Shown piece after piece: positions 22,926 to 33,600 of a DNA stretch of 64,000 bases. The translations under genes and the position numbers were made by a program. The notes below the pieces were generated by a model. That model worked only from the letters and a program-made list of their open reading frames with translations, made no database searches and was not told where the DNA came from. The stretch is taken from contig CAXIPT010000005.1 of NCBI GenBank assembly GCA_964030475.1, positions 5,961,087 to 6,025,086 of the forward strand, in the 5' to 3' direction. This DNA comes from Tethya wilhelma (lineage: Eukaryota; Porifera; Demospongiae; Tethyida; Tethyidae). The first letter of the stretch is position 1. The number at the start of each line of letters is the position of its first letter.

Positions 22926-24296
22926 ACTATTATGTAGTGTTCTTGTTTTTTTGCATCGAATTGCAGAATCTAGATTTTCATCCGATTCTTGCTCAGTGCA
23001 CATTCTATTAGAAGGCTCACATTGACCATTTTTTTCTGATATGAATCCTTCCAAATAGTTTCGAAAACTAGTTGAAGAACTAGAACACCAATTATAGTAG
23101 GCAGAATCAAAGCTTGAAACACCCAAAACTTCATTAACATCAGACACACTAGGCCAGTATTGGTTTGTAGAATCACAGGAATTTATTGTATCTCCTGACC
23201 GCCTTGGACAACGCTTCAGAGGACCAGTGAGTTGGGGGTTGTTCATATCATTGAACTGTCCTGGGTCACAATTATTATCTCTATCTGGTGGTCCCTTTTT
23301 AGAATCCTCAAACCAACATATAGTCTGCCAGTTCATTCCATTTTCCCCAAAAAGTTGTAAATCGGTTGACAGCCCACCATCATGTACGATATTCATATTG
23401 TTATTCATCGTTGTACCCAGTCGGTTTTCTTTAAAGTAAGCTTCTCTTTCTGTCTCATTAGTCCAATCCCAAAATGGAATTCTAAATGTGTAGTAGCCAT
23501 TTGGATCATTAGCTCTCAGTATTTGTTGAATTTCCCACTCCAGCCAGAGTAACATTTGTCTGTGCCAAGTTAGAAAACCTGTACTTTCATGTGCAAAGTC
23601 TTTCTTTGTTCCATCTGTATTAAAATTAATTAAGAGTGTATACATAATCATGCAAGCACATGACTGATAATTTATTGTAATCTATTATTAGCTATACATA
23701 AATCCTTGGCTTAACTGTTTATATAGCTTAATTGCTCTTGTTTAGCTTGTACCTGTTCTTTCTGAGTCTTTAGCAACAAGATAGTGAGTCCAAACAAAAA
23801 AATTGTAGAGCGAAACATTGCGAAGTTCAGCCCGAATGCTACTTAATCCTACATCTGGATCAAATTTTGAACCGTTAACAACTACTACGTATCGTGAGAG
23901 TGTATCTCTTGCCATTTTAAGTATGTTTCGGTATTCAGTCCAGTTGTCATCATTGTAGTCCTTTAGATTTCTTCGTGGCAATGTACGATTAAAATGACAG
24001 TCATCACCATAGTGTCCATAAGCACAGGATTCACAGCCAACACCTCCAAACCTTGGCTCACACTGACAAACATTAGTGAAGTAGTGTATAGGCCAGTTCA
24101 CACGTGGGTCTCTACCACTGCTCTGTGTGATGTTAACCGGTACACAACGACCATGTTCTCCGCAGTCATTGGGGCAACATCTCCGAATTTGTCCACGAAG
24201 AGACTCATCATTCGCACAAACTCTTGGGATTTGTCCCTTTACACTTGTAGACAAGAAGAACAGAACCAAAAGTGAGATGTACACTTGTAACTTCAT
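22926..24296 (-). CDS. tyrosinase-family protein, lacking CuB exons
   Basis: Minus-strand exons 24296-23753 and 23614-22926 (phase correct, 411 codons). Residues 1-21 are a signal peptide (MKLQVYISLLVLFFLSTSVKG). Then come an EGF-like Cys-rich segment (CCPNDCGEHGRC, CQCEPRFGG) and the CuA site with three His: FFVWTHYLV, FAHESTGFLTWHR. IPFWDWTNE and ICWFE follow as in vertebrate-type tyrosinase. The second exon ends RTLHNS|GTAAGT, exactly where the next exon should supply VHI and the CuB site. No CuB exon exists between 22925 and the N at 21596, only R1 repeats. Tyrosinases oxidise phenols with a paired copper centre in a secretory compartment. As assembled this gene lacks half that centre. 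Confidence 0.85.
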
Positions 24297-24373
24297 TCTT
24301 CAGTTGCAAACATAAGCTATATAGATCCAATAATTGTTTGCAATTGACTTGAAACTTCAGCTGGCATGCATGC

Positions 24374-24380
24374 TTTTATA
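24374..24380 (-). promoter_or_regulatory. TATA box of tyrosinase-family gene
   Basis: Minus-strand TATAAAA 78 bases upstream of the ATG at 24296. Confidence 0.55.
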
Positions 24381-26135
24381 CAAATTGATTTTTATCTAAC
24401 CACATGTGCAGCAATGTCCTGTCATAAATCATATTCATTTTGATTGGTTTACCCTATAATGCTCTCTACTAGTAACATTATCACAGATAGAACTTGCCTT
24501 TACCATGGCAACTGGTGTACTTACCAGTTAATCTATGTACTCTAAACTATTGGCTTGCATGCAATAATGCAAATGCATTGAATGTCCATTGAATGTCCAT
24601 AATTATTCTTCAGAATGTCCATAATTATTCTTATAAAAATTACTCCACTCCTAATAGGCTTGTGTTAATAATTATTGTCACTCTCTGTATAGTGACTATA
24701 GCTATAATATTATCCAGGCTATAATAAAATTAATGATAATAATAATTTATTCAATATCTGTATTTATACATTATGTTTTTCTTTTTGATAGACAACTGTG
24801 TTTAATGTACTGCTTAATTACTCCATGGAATTGAAGCAACTATAGCTATCTTTGTTCTTGATGAAATTGTAAATACAACACTTATATTATATAGATTATC
24901 ATAAAATAGCTGGCTAGAATACATTATCTGACTTAGCAAAGTATATATGTAGTAACTTTGCAGACAGCATGGGAAACACTTACACCATCATTGACTATAA
25001 TAGTGACCATCAAAAATTTTGTCAGATTCAAATATCTGTCAACAACAGATGTCATTGATTGAGGTCTACTACTAAGACACTGATTGGCATCAAACATTAT
25101 TGATTATGGAAACAGATATAAATTTTACTGCCACAAATATTGATATCTTTGATACCACTATGTAAATTACTACATGCAACAAGATTTTGAAAGGTTATAC
25201 ATATATAATCATGCATACATAATTTATGTTCATATTAGGTACATTCCAAATTTAAAAGACTTCTTGTATGTGTGTGTGTGTGTCTGTCTGTCTGTCCGTA
25301 TGTGTTCAATTGACTATTAATATTCCTGTTGGAAACTATAATGAGCTTAGATTAATCTGTGACACTGAGCCATACATAATTATACCTTATCGGTGTATCT
25401 ATTCAATTTGTATCTGATTGGTTAGCTACCATTGTACGTAGTTCACAAAACAGATGCACTCAGTGTGTATGCATTCCATTATTATAATATTTTGGTCCTT
25501 TTCTATAAGTTATCAAGATATGTGGCTATGCTAAATAGTAAATAAATAAACAAGAAAAGTCCCATACTACAATACATGCTTTACACAGTTCACTGTTTTG
25601 TGGAATATCCTGAATGAATGTGCCTGTGATCTATCGTATACACATCTTGCCTAAATGTTTATCTGTTAGCCAGCTGTGTTATATTCATTAATCATCATAC
25701 GTACAGTATATACTTTTGTGCAGTCATTGTATTTATGACACTGAGGGTCCACATGGAGGCAATAATAAAAATGAAGTAGTCATGTGCCGAAATTGAGACA
25801 TTCCTTGTTCCAATACTTTTTACCGCACTGCCCATTCCTGCACGACTTATATTTTTGAAATTTTTACTACTTGTCATAATAATTATTGTACTCATTAATT
25901 TCACTCCTATATACAGTCTCTGTAGTACAAAACAAAAAACAGACTCAGGAAATAGAGCACAACAGCATTACCACATACACAATCACTATACAAATCATTT
26001 CTACCTGTAATCAAAGTTTGTTTATTTGTTGTTTTGTTGTTTTTTAACAGCAATAATAACACATATACTATAGCCTATAACTTTTCTAATACTATTTGAG
26101 TATGCAGGCTCTTTATAGTCCAGCTTTTTGGGTCA
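24381..26135. other. intergenic between tyrosinase loci
   Basis: AT-rich. It includes a short direct repeat of GAATGTCCATAATTATTC near 24590-24630, a (TG)/(TCTG) tract near 25268-25295 and an R1 fragment at 25774-25878. No gene is supported. Confidence 0.5.
25774..25878. mobile_element. R1 repeat fragment, copy 3
   Basis: Minus-oriented match to 21848-21955 (AAGTAGTCATGTGCCGAAAT through TTTTTACTACTTG). The apparent 69-residue reading frame at 25695-25904 is only this repeat. Confidence 0.7.
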
Positions 26136-27155
26136 TCAGTATACCACCCAAACCATGGCACCAATACTAGTAAGAATTGTGAGAACTATAGTTGGTTTCA
26201 GTGTTTCAGCAAAATCATCATCATCATCAGTCGAAATAATGTGGGAAAGGTCACAGCGGTATCCAAAGTGTTCGGCTCGTTTAAACATATCCTGCATGGT
26301 GAGTAAATACAGGTATGAATGGGACAATGTTTTCTTCATACCTATGACCGTCAGTATTAACATCATTGGGATATGAAGTATTAGGATTTTTCTTCAGCCA
26401 TTCATCAAAGATGCAGTCTATCATGGCATGATGGTTGATAAAGATGGGGTCATTAGGTGAGGCAGCAACATGTGACATAACTCCACATTCACTTCCAGGA
26501 ATATATAGCATTATTTGAAGTTGGATCTAAACCTTGAACATCTGCTGCACCAAGGAGAATATGGACCTATTCATAAGCACAGAATAAAGGTTTTAGCTAT
26601 AACCAATTATTATACTTAACCATAAACACTTAGGTCTATAACTCAAGTGGTACCATACATACCCGATTGTGAAGTCTTCTTAACTTAAAACAGTTTCTAT
26701 TTTCATCGCCAGTACTTGGACCACCACACATTATTTCTTCACTTTCCAGTTCTGTACAATCTTTTCTACGTACAAATCCTTCCAAGAAAGGCCGGAAGGC
26801 ATTTTCACTGGGACAACCACTGTATAGCGAGGTGGATTTACGTCTTCATCCAGTGCATCATATTCACTCAACTGAACTGCATCACGTACAGTTTCAGCTG
26901 TTGGCCAGAGTGAATAATTACCACAAGGATCACGGTGTGTAGATGTACTATTACTGGGTCGTATTGGACAACGTCTTAAAAGTTCAGAATCTAAATTTGA
27001 TGGTTGTGGATTGCAATTCTCACCATCTGCTCTCTCTTGATTATGCCAGCATATGGTGTTCCAACCAAAAGGTTCAAATATACCACCTCGAACAATGCCA
27101 TCTGAAGAGGCACCAAGCCGTTGATTGGTAAAAAAGCTGAATCTGTCTGACTTAG
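26136..27155 (-). pseudogene. second tyrosinase-family locus, three frameshifts
   Basis: Minus strand, starting at the N (27156) inside the region after CuA: FGWNTICWHNQ, RRCPIRPSN, then a frame change near 26821-26826, then FRPFLEGFVRR...RRLHNR|GTATGT. The next exon (from about 26566) has VHILLGAADVQGLDP, a second frame change near 26510-26530, then the CuB site NDPIFINHHAMIDCIFDEW and IVPFIPVF. A third change near 26285-26290 precedes DMFKRAEHFGYRC and a C-terminal membrane anchor (IVLTILTSIGAMVWVVY). Every fragment aligns in order with tyrosinase, so it is one gene. Three frameshifts point to a pseudogene, though indel errors near a contig edge cannot be excluded. Confidence 0.75.
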
Positions 27156-27156
27156 N
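27156..27156. other. assembly join (N)
   Basis: A single N joins the tyrosinase pseudogene (minus) to a Copia fragment (plus). Confidence 0.75.
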
Positions 27157-27626
27157 CCATCAATCACCACCGGATATTCGGATGCCGATTGGGTGGGTTG
27201 GAGACAGAAGATCAACATCTAGTTATCTGTTCATTTTAGCAGGTGCAGCTGTTAGTTGGAGAAGTTCAAAGCAGTCATGTGTCGCCCTGTCGAGTGCAGA
27301 GGTGGAATACGTTGCCCTTTCTGCAGCAGCTCAAGAAGCTATATGGCTGCAACAGCTTACTAGTGACTTGCTGAAGAGAAGTAATGACCATTACTATTTA
27401 AGAGGACAATCAATCTGCTATTTGTCTTGCCAAGAACCAACATGTGCATGGTAGGACCAAACACATCGATATCAAGTATCACTTCATACGTGATTTGGTT
27501 GAGTCCGGACAAATCAAACTAGTGTACTGTCCCTCGGAAGACATGGTGGCTGACATGCTGACTAAAGGGCTACCTATTTCACAGTTTCAAAAGCTTCATC
27601 AGTTGGCAGGCATAACTGAACTCTAA
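27157..27626 (+). mobile_element. Ty1/Copia retrotransposon fragment: RNase H and pol C-terminus
   Basis: Reads IGWVGDRRSTSSYLFILAG, SSKQSCVALSSAEVEYVALS, then after one frame change near 27400, EDNQSAICLAKN, RTKHIDIKYHFIRD and MVADMLTKGLP before the stop. These are canonical Copia RNase H and tail motifs. Everything upstream is lost at the N, so it is a decayed 3' remnant. Confidence 0.92.
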
Positions 27627-27652
27627 ATGTTCTAGCTGAGATTGAGAAGGAG

Positions 27653-28111
27653 TGTTGGTGTTATTGTATACACTCTCACTAGAACTGAACTTGTGGTTAA
27701 CTCTTTGTAAATATGTTACGTAACTAAAGTCCATCTGGTTTGAGAATGCCCGTAGAAAAAATCGAATAACTTTCTTATTATCCAACCGATTTCAAAATTT
27801 CAAGCACCATTGGCAAGCGATCAATCTCCCCACTCTTTTGGTTGCTTATTCAGCTCCCTACGCCTTACCAGTCAAAAGTTAGCTATTTTGTCCCATAGGA
27901 AAAGTATGGCATGAATCTCATTATTTCACTTCCAGTGGCATTCTCAAACCAGATGGACTTTAGTATAGTAGTATTATTGTTACACAATCATTCATTTTTG
28001 TATAGAACCATTCTAGACCTGATTCTATCACGTGATCTTACATGTGCTCATGCAGATTGATCTTTGTTGAGTTGTGTTTTGTTGGCCATTAAGTTTCAAA
28101 GTGATTTCTAA
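27653..28111 (+). repeat. probable Copia 3' LTR
   Basis: Follows a purine-rich tract (GATTGAGAAGGAG) after the pol stop, begins TGTTGG and ends, tentatively, at TTCTAACA. It is interrupted by a nested MITE. The right end is uncertain because no second LTR is available for comparison. Confidence 0.5.
27725..27962. mobile_element. MITE nested in the Copia LTR
   Basis: Inverted ends AAGTCCATCTGGTTTGAGAA and its complement (27727 and ending 27960), flanked by TA duplications at 27725-27726 and 27961-27962. Non-coding, about 234 bp. Confidence 0.8.
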
Positions 28112-28133
28112 CATAATGAAGGCACCAAGGTGC

Positions 28134-28720
28134 ATAACCCTTGGTGCGGGATACATATAATCATACAGGCGAATCTTATAAGTATTTTGATGGTATTTGA
28201 TATATTATAGCAGCTTCTAATATTATATTGTTATATCTGTATAATGTAGTTGGATGAGTGTGTATCAATAAGCTATGCTATGGGACTCGCTCAGGCTCGC
28301 CCCTCATGCTTGCCCCAAAATTTTAACAGGATGAATGGGTGTGGCCTCGAAGCTTAGCTCAGATAGGCTGAAAAGCCTCAGATTTCAGAAACTATAGGCT
28401 TTTGTTGCTTTGTAAAAGGACCTCAGGCCATTTCATATCAGTAGCTAAGCTTCTACTGTCTAGGCTATGAAGCTTGCTCAGGCTCGTCCCCCAAAATTAT
28501 AGGTGTGGCCTCAAAGCTTAGTGCTCAAAGAGCTTCATATCTCAGGAATTACAGGCTTTTGTGGAATTCTTTGTGTAATTTATTTAGATAATCTCGATTA
28601 TTTTACCTTAGTATACCGCTTTTGAAGACTAGAGCTGCCGTTCTTGAGATATAGTTGGAACACACACACACAGACAACATGACTACCATAACCCCTGCTG
28701 CGCATGCGCACCAAGGGTTA
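28134..28720. mobile_element. inverted-repeat element with CTCAGGCTCG motifs
   Basis: Ends resemble GCATAACCCTTGGTGCG on the left and CGCACCAAGGGTTA on the right. Inside are two direct near-copies (around 28283 and 28468) of CTCAGGCTCG(C/T)CCCC...GGTGTGGCCTC, linking it to the ends of the 6829-8743 element. No coding sequence. Confidence 0.5.
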
Positions 28721-28722
28721 AC

Positions 28723-28881
28723 AATGGCTTCAAGCAGTTAGTGAGTAGCCCAACCACAGACAGAGGGACTCTAATTGACCATGTGTATTATAACAGACCA
28801 TGTGAGAGCATTGTTGTTGAAGTGTGTGATACCTATTACAGTGACCATGATATTGTTTACTGCACCATACCATTGTTATAA
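28723..28881 (+). mobile_element. LINE-type endonuclease C-terminal remnant
   Basis: A 52-codon open stretch ending in TAA, reading NGFKQLVSSPTTDRGTLIDH, VYYNRP and YYSDHDIVYCTIP. The GTLIDH...SDHD pattern is the C-terminal end of the AP-type endonuclease of non-LTR retrotransposons. No reverse transcriptase follows, so it is a fragment. Confidence 0.65.
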
Positions 28882-30126
28882 GGCTATTGTATCAAGTTTA
28901 TGTGTGCTGTTCTGCCAGTCTCAGTCTCAATTATACAAGCCATTTTGAACCTGACTAACATATTCGTGCTGATCTTTAGTTAACAAAGTGCCAAGCTGTA
29001 TTGTATACCATTTCACTACTTATGTCTTGTAAGATTCTAAGGCATACATGTACTCAGTGTCTAAATTATGAAGCAACTTTTATTTTGGTGCAACTTAATC
29101 ATCAGCAAAATTGGAACAGGACATGAGACTCAAAAAGGTATATTACTGCTCATCTCACTTCATTAATTCATACAGCATGTATGTTTGTAATTCTATGTAT
29201 TGTGTTAGAACATGCTTACTAGGACATTATCAGAAATACACTATTGTATTGAGTAAACTCTCTGCCCAAAGGTGTAGTACAGTACCAATATTACCAACTT
29301 GAAGTGTGTATTTCATGTTCCAAATTGCTTGTATCTTGCTAATGGCACTTGAGTTTTCACTGCTTTCTTCCACTTTTGAGCGTAGTTTAGGTTTGTACGC
29401 TCATGACAAGAATTATAGTCAACACTTGAGACTCAGTGAATAGAACAGTTTTACTCTAGCTTAATAAGTTGAAACATGAACTACAGTGAAAAAGTAACAC
29501 TAAAATTCTGTTCAATCTTGATCTCTTTCTAGTGTTTTTTTGTTTGTTCAAGTACTAGAGACTCTTTTCAAATACAGGAAAATGAACTTTGCCATTTACA
29601 CTGTCTTCAGTGAACAAACCACAGAATAACTATGGCTTCTAAGCCTTTACTATTTAATTATACTGTTTTTTTACAGCCTGCTATCAAAACCACAGTTTAC
29701 CCAGCTGTAAACTATCTCTGCTGTGCAGATGGACAAATTAGCAGGCTAGTTTAGATGAAACTGACTTCTTTTGATGCTAACATCTTTCAGCAATACAAAA
29801 CTACTAACAATATTTGAAAGGACGTGGCTAGAGTACCGGTAGTCCGTATACTTTCCTATTGCTTTTGTATTGCAGAATTACGTAATATACAGTATCTGGA
29901 TTTTGCTGGTGCTGCATTAAAGTACCGGCACCATTGACTGCAATATATTTAGCTTAGTTTACGGTGACCGGTACTCTAGCCACAGCGTATTCGAAATGCC
30001 TGTGTTATTAAGGGATCCTCTCAGTTCACTCAACTCCATGAGGTGACGTCATAACTTTGGGATTTCCCTACTTGCTTGGCGCCAATTGCAAACGATCAGC
30101 TGTAAAAGTTATAACTAAGTGTCCAC
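28882..30126. other. intergenic with one short MITE
   Basis: AT-rich spacer. It contains a palindromic element at 29824-29983 (next entry). No gene is supported until the ATG at 30127. Confidence 0.5.
29824..29983. mobile_element. short palindromic MITE
   Basis: Inverted ends GTGGCTAGAGTACCGG and CCGGTACTCTAGCCAC enclose ~130 bp of non-coding DNA. Confidence 0.7.
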
Positions 30127-30316
30127 ATGGCTAACATCCAAGAGACAAATCCACCAATTCAAGTCTCTCAGAGTAAAACAGTTAATAAAGAAAATAATTC
30201 AACACTCTCAATTGGTACGTACAACATTATTATAAATACCACTGTATTAGTCATGGTACTACAATACTCGGTATAGGGAAAAAACGTAAACGATGTGGAG
30301 CATGCAGTGGGTGTGT
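30127..30316 (+). CDS. CXXC zinc-finger protein, first exons, disrupted by LTR element
   Basis: Exon 1 is 30127-30214 (ATG, MANIQETNPPIQVSQ, ending LSI) with donor GTACGT. Exon 2 starts at 30277 after TATAG and reads GKKRKRCGACSGC before the BEL/Pao LTR begins at 30317. KKRKRCGxCxxC is the opening of the CXXC finger that binds unmethylated CpG in TET, CXXC4/5 and related chromatin proteins. The remaining six zinc-ligand cysteines are not in the window. The split Gly codon (G|GG) keeps phase. Which CXXC family member it is cannot be decided from this stub. Confidence 0.65.
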
Positions 30317-30459
30317 TGTTGATGTTTGAATTATTGGTATTGGTCGTTCTTTAGTAAGTTGTACACTTCGCTTTATTAGAATAAAAAGTCTTTGCTGACA
30401 GTAAAGTGTGTGCGTGAGGTAGAGTTTAAATCTGTTTGAATCTAGGGCTGGCTCCTTCA
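30317..30459 (+). repeat. BEL/Pao 5' LTR (143 bp)
   Basis: TGTTGATG to CTCCTTCA, starting TG and ending CA. By eye it is base-for-base identical to the 3' LTR at 36200-36342. Very short for this superfamily. Confidence 0.88.
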
Positions 30460-30464
30460 TAAAA

Positions 30465-30482
30465 TGGTCCTTCGAGCCGGAT
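30465..30482 (+). promoter_or_regulatory. putative primer-binding site
   Basis: TGGTCCTTCGAGCCGGAT, five bases after the LTR end. It begins TGG and its complement resembles the 3' end and T-arm of a tRNA, as needed for minus-strand priming. Confidence 0.55.
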
Positions 30483-30612
30483 CCAGTTAAAGTACTGGCA
30501 TCATTGTATAGTCAGCCCGTAGAGAACGTTGAAACCTAGCCACACTTGCCTCTACCGTCATTCGTGCCTGAGCACGTGGCGATTCTAATTGGCGCCCGCT
30601 CCTCTCGGCGAG

Positions 30613-33600
30613 ATGTCCTCTATCAGCAACCTTCGCAAGAGAAGAGGAGTCGTTCGCGGCTCTGTCACTAGACTAGCCACCCGTTTGAAGGAACTTGAAG
30701 AGACTACCGATCAACCTCGCACTGCTGATCATGCTACTCAATTACTTGCGAAGCTCGAGACTCTCGACGCGGAGTTTAAAAGCTTTCACTTCGAGATTAT
30801 TGACCTGCTAAATGAATCGGATGATCTTGAAAAAGAACAAGATATTTTGGATCAGCACGATGACGCTGTCTCTGAACTGTCCGTCCGCTTGCAATCCCTG
30901 GCTCTGAAGCCACGATCAAGCCCTACGATTGTAGACTCCCGGAAGTCTCTAAGTCGCAAACTGGCTTGTATTGAGAAAGGACTGGATTCTGTCAATGAAA
31001 TCGTTTCTGACACGACACCACCTGAACAAGCCATGCTCCAACAATGTGAGGAGCAGCTCTCTGATTACAAGAAAGACCTTGCTGTTGTATACGGAGAACT
31101 TTTGTCGGAAGACATTGGTGATGAAGATGAACTGGCTGTACTCCAAGCAAGGTTGGAAAAGACAATGTTCGGTGTTTGCCACAAGGTGAAGCTGCTCTCT
31201 ACTCCTCCCATGTCAGGCTCCACCTCTGTCTCTGCTCCAGAGAGCACTGGTGTCCGGCTTCCAAAGCTTAACGTACCTACGTTTGATGGAAACATCATCC
31301 ATTGGAAGCGATTCTGGGATCAATTTAGCGTAGCTGTACACAGCAAGACAAGTTTGTCGAATGCAGAGAAGATAGTTTATCTTCTGAGTGCCATTCAGCA
31401 TGGTCCTGCCAGCAAGGCGATTGAGGGACTATCACATTCCGGAGATAACTATGAAGAAGCTGTTGAGTGCCTCAAATCACGATATGATAGGCCACGTCTC
31501 ATTCAGCGCACCCACGTCCAATTGATTGTTGACACGCCCCCACTTAAGGACGGAAGTGGAAAGGAGCTCCGAGTCTTACATGACACCGTCCAGCAACATG
31601 TTCGAGCCTTGAAGACGTTGGGTTGTGAGTTGCCTGGAACCTTCATCACTTCAATGATCGAGCTGAAGCTTGATGTGGACACGCTCTTCGAGTGGCAAAA
31701 GCACAGTCACTCTAACTCTGGTGTTCCTCCCTACCAAGAACTCTTGGACTTCCTTGATCTTCGTGCTCAAGCCTCGGAGACCTCGGCCCCTCGAAAGCCA
31801 CTTCGAAGTGAGAGTGGCCGTAAGACATCGCCCAAAGTTGGTACCTTTGTCACCAATGTGTCACCTAATGATCGCAATTGTGTTGTATGCCGAAGGGAGA
31901 AGCATCCTCTGTATGTCTGTTCGCAATTCAAATCTCTCTCTCACGAAGATAAGATGTCCGTCCTTCATGACAATCATCTCTGTAGGAACTGTCTCCAGAG
32001 TGGACACTACCAGAACAGATGTAAGTCAAACCATAAATGTAGAGTCTGTCAAAAACCGCATCATACATTGTTGCATGTTGATTCACGTGATTCTGTTCGG
32101 GAATCTGAAAGTGCCACTAATGTGTCTAGCTCACATGCTGCCGTCAAGCTCAAGGCCAATGCATTGCTCATGACTTGCAAGGTGTTGTTGCTAGCCCCTG
32201 ATGGCTCTTCGGTAGAAGTCAGAGCATTACTAGACAACTGCTCCATGGTGTCGTTTATCTCTGAGCGACTAGTACAAAGCCTATCGCTGCCTCGTTTGAA
32301 TCAAAGCATACGAGTTTCTGGAGTTGGTGGTCTCTCACACAAGGATCCATTCCGATCTATTTCTAACTTCCGCATAAGGCCTGTTCGAAATCCATCTAAA
32401 ATGTTTGAAGTTAATGCTGTGATAGCTCCAAAGGTAGCCGGTGACCTTCCCTCAAGTCCTGTACCCTTTAACTCAAGTTGGAAGCATCTTTCTGATCTAA
32501 GTCTAGCTGACCCGAACTTCGGACAGCCTGGGCGCATCGACATGCTGCTTGGTGTTGATGTTTTCATAGACGTGCTGCGTGACGGCCGGCGGAAGGGTCC
32601 TGCAGGCACCCCGTCAGCTTTCGAAACTGAATTTGGGTGGGTTCTTGGTGGTAGTGCCGGACCACTGACCACTACCGCACAAACTACTCTCTTTGTCTCG
32701 GCGTTTCACAATGCTTCCTCACCTGATGATGTCCTCAAGCAGTTCTGGGAGATGGAAGAGGCTCCCCATGATCAATCCTACATGTCTGCTGAAGAACGTT
32801 CTGTCGTTCATCACTTCAACTCTAATCACAAACATAGTGTGAATGGGAGATTCGTTGTGCCTCTACCTAAAGATCCAAATGCACCATCCATTGGTGAGTC
32901 ACGCTCCCAAGCAGTGAAGAGATTCTTCTCCCTGGAGCGTTCGCTGCATTCAAGAGGTCGCTTTCCAGAATTTGATGCAGTTATGCGAGAGTATCTTGAC
33001 CTAGGACATGCTGAGATTGTTCCCACTGCTGACTTAGACAAGCCACCAGACCTCACCTTCTACTTGCCTATGCATGCGGTCTACAAATCCTCAAGTTCCA
33101 CGACGAAGATCAGAGCTGTCTTTGACGCATCGGCAAAGTCCTCGACAGGAGTGTCCCTTAATGACACGCTACTTGTTGGCCCTACCGTACATCCACCATT
33201 GGTTGATGTCCTGCTGCGTTTTCGACTGCACCCTGTGGCCCTCACAGCTGACATCTCTAAGATGTACAGAGCAATCGAGCTAGCAGAGAACGACAAGGAT
33301 TTGCACCGATTCGTGTGGCGATCTAGCCCCACCGACAATCTACAGGATTACCGTATGACGCGGTTGACTTTCGGAGTGAGTGCCTCCTCATTTGCCGCAA
33401 ATATGGCCGTTCACCAAAACGCCATTGATAATGCTCACGAGTTCCCACTTGCAGCCGAAGTTGTTCCAAAATCGTTTTATGTAGACGATTGCTTAACTGG
33501 CGCTGCTGATTCTGAATCTGCTCTCATTCTTCAAAGACGACTAACTGAGTTGTTCGGCCGTGGTGGATTTGTGTTAAGAAAGTGGAACTCCAATGATCCC

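Noticed and set aside
30589..30612. TTG start for the BEL/Pao polyprotein and a TGGCGCCCG word resembling a tRNA-Lys primer site
   Set aside because: The ATG at 30613 suffices, and the site is ~130 bases past the LTR; the TGG motif at 30465 is in the expected place.
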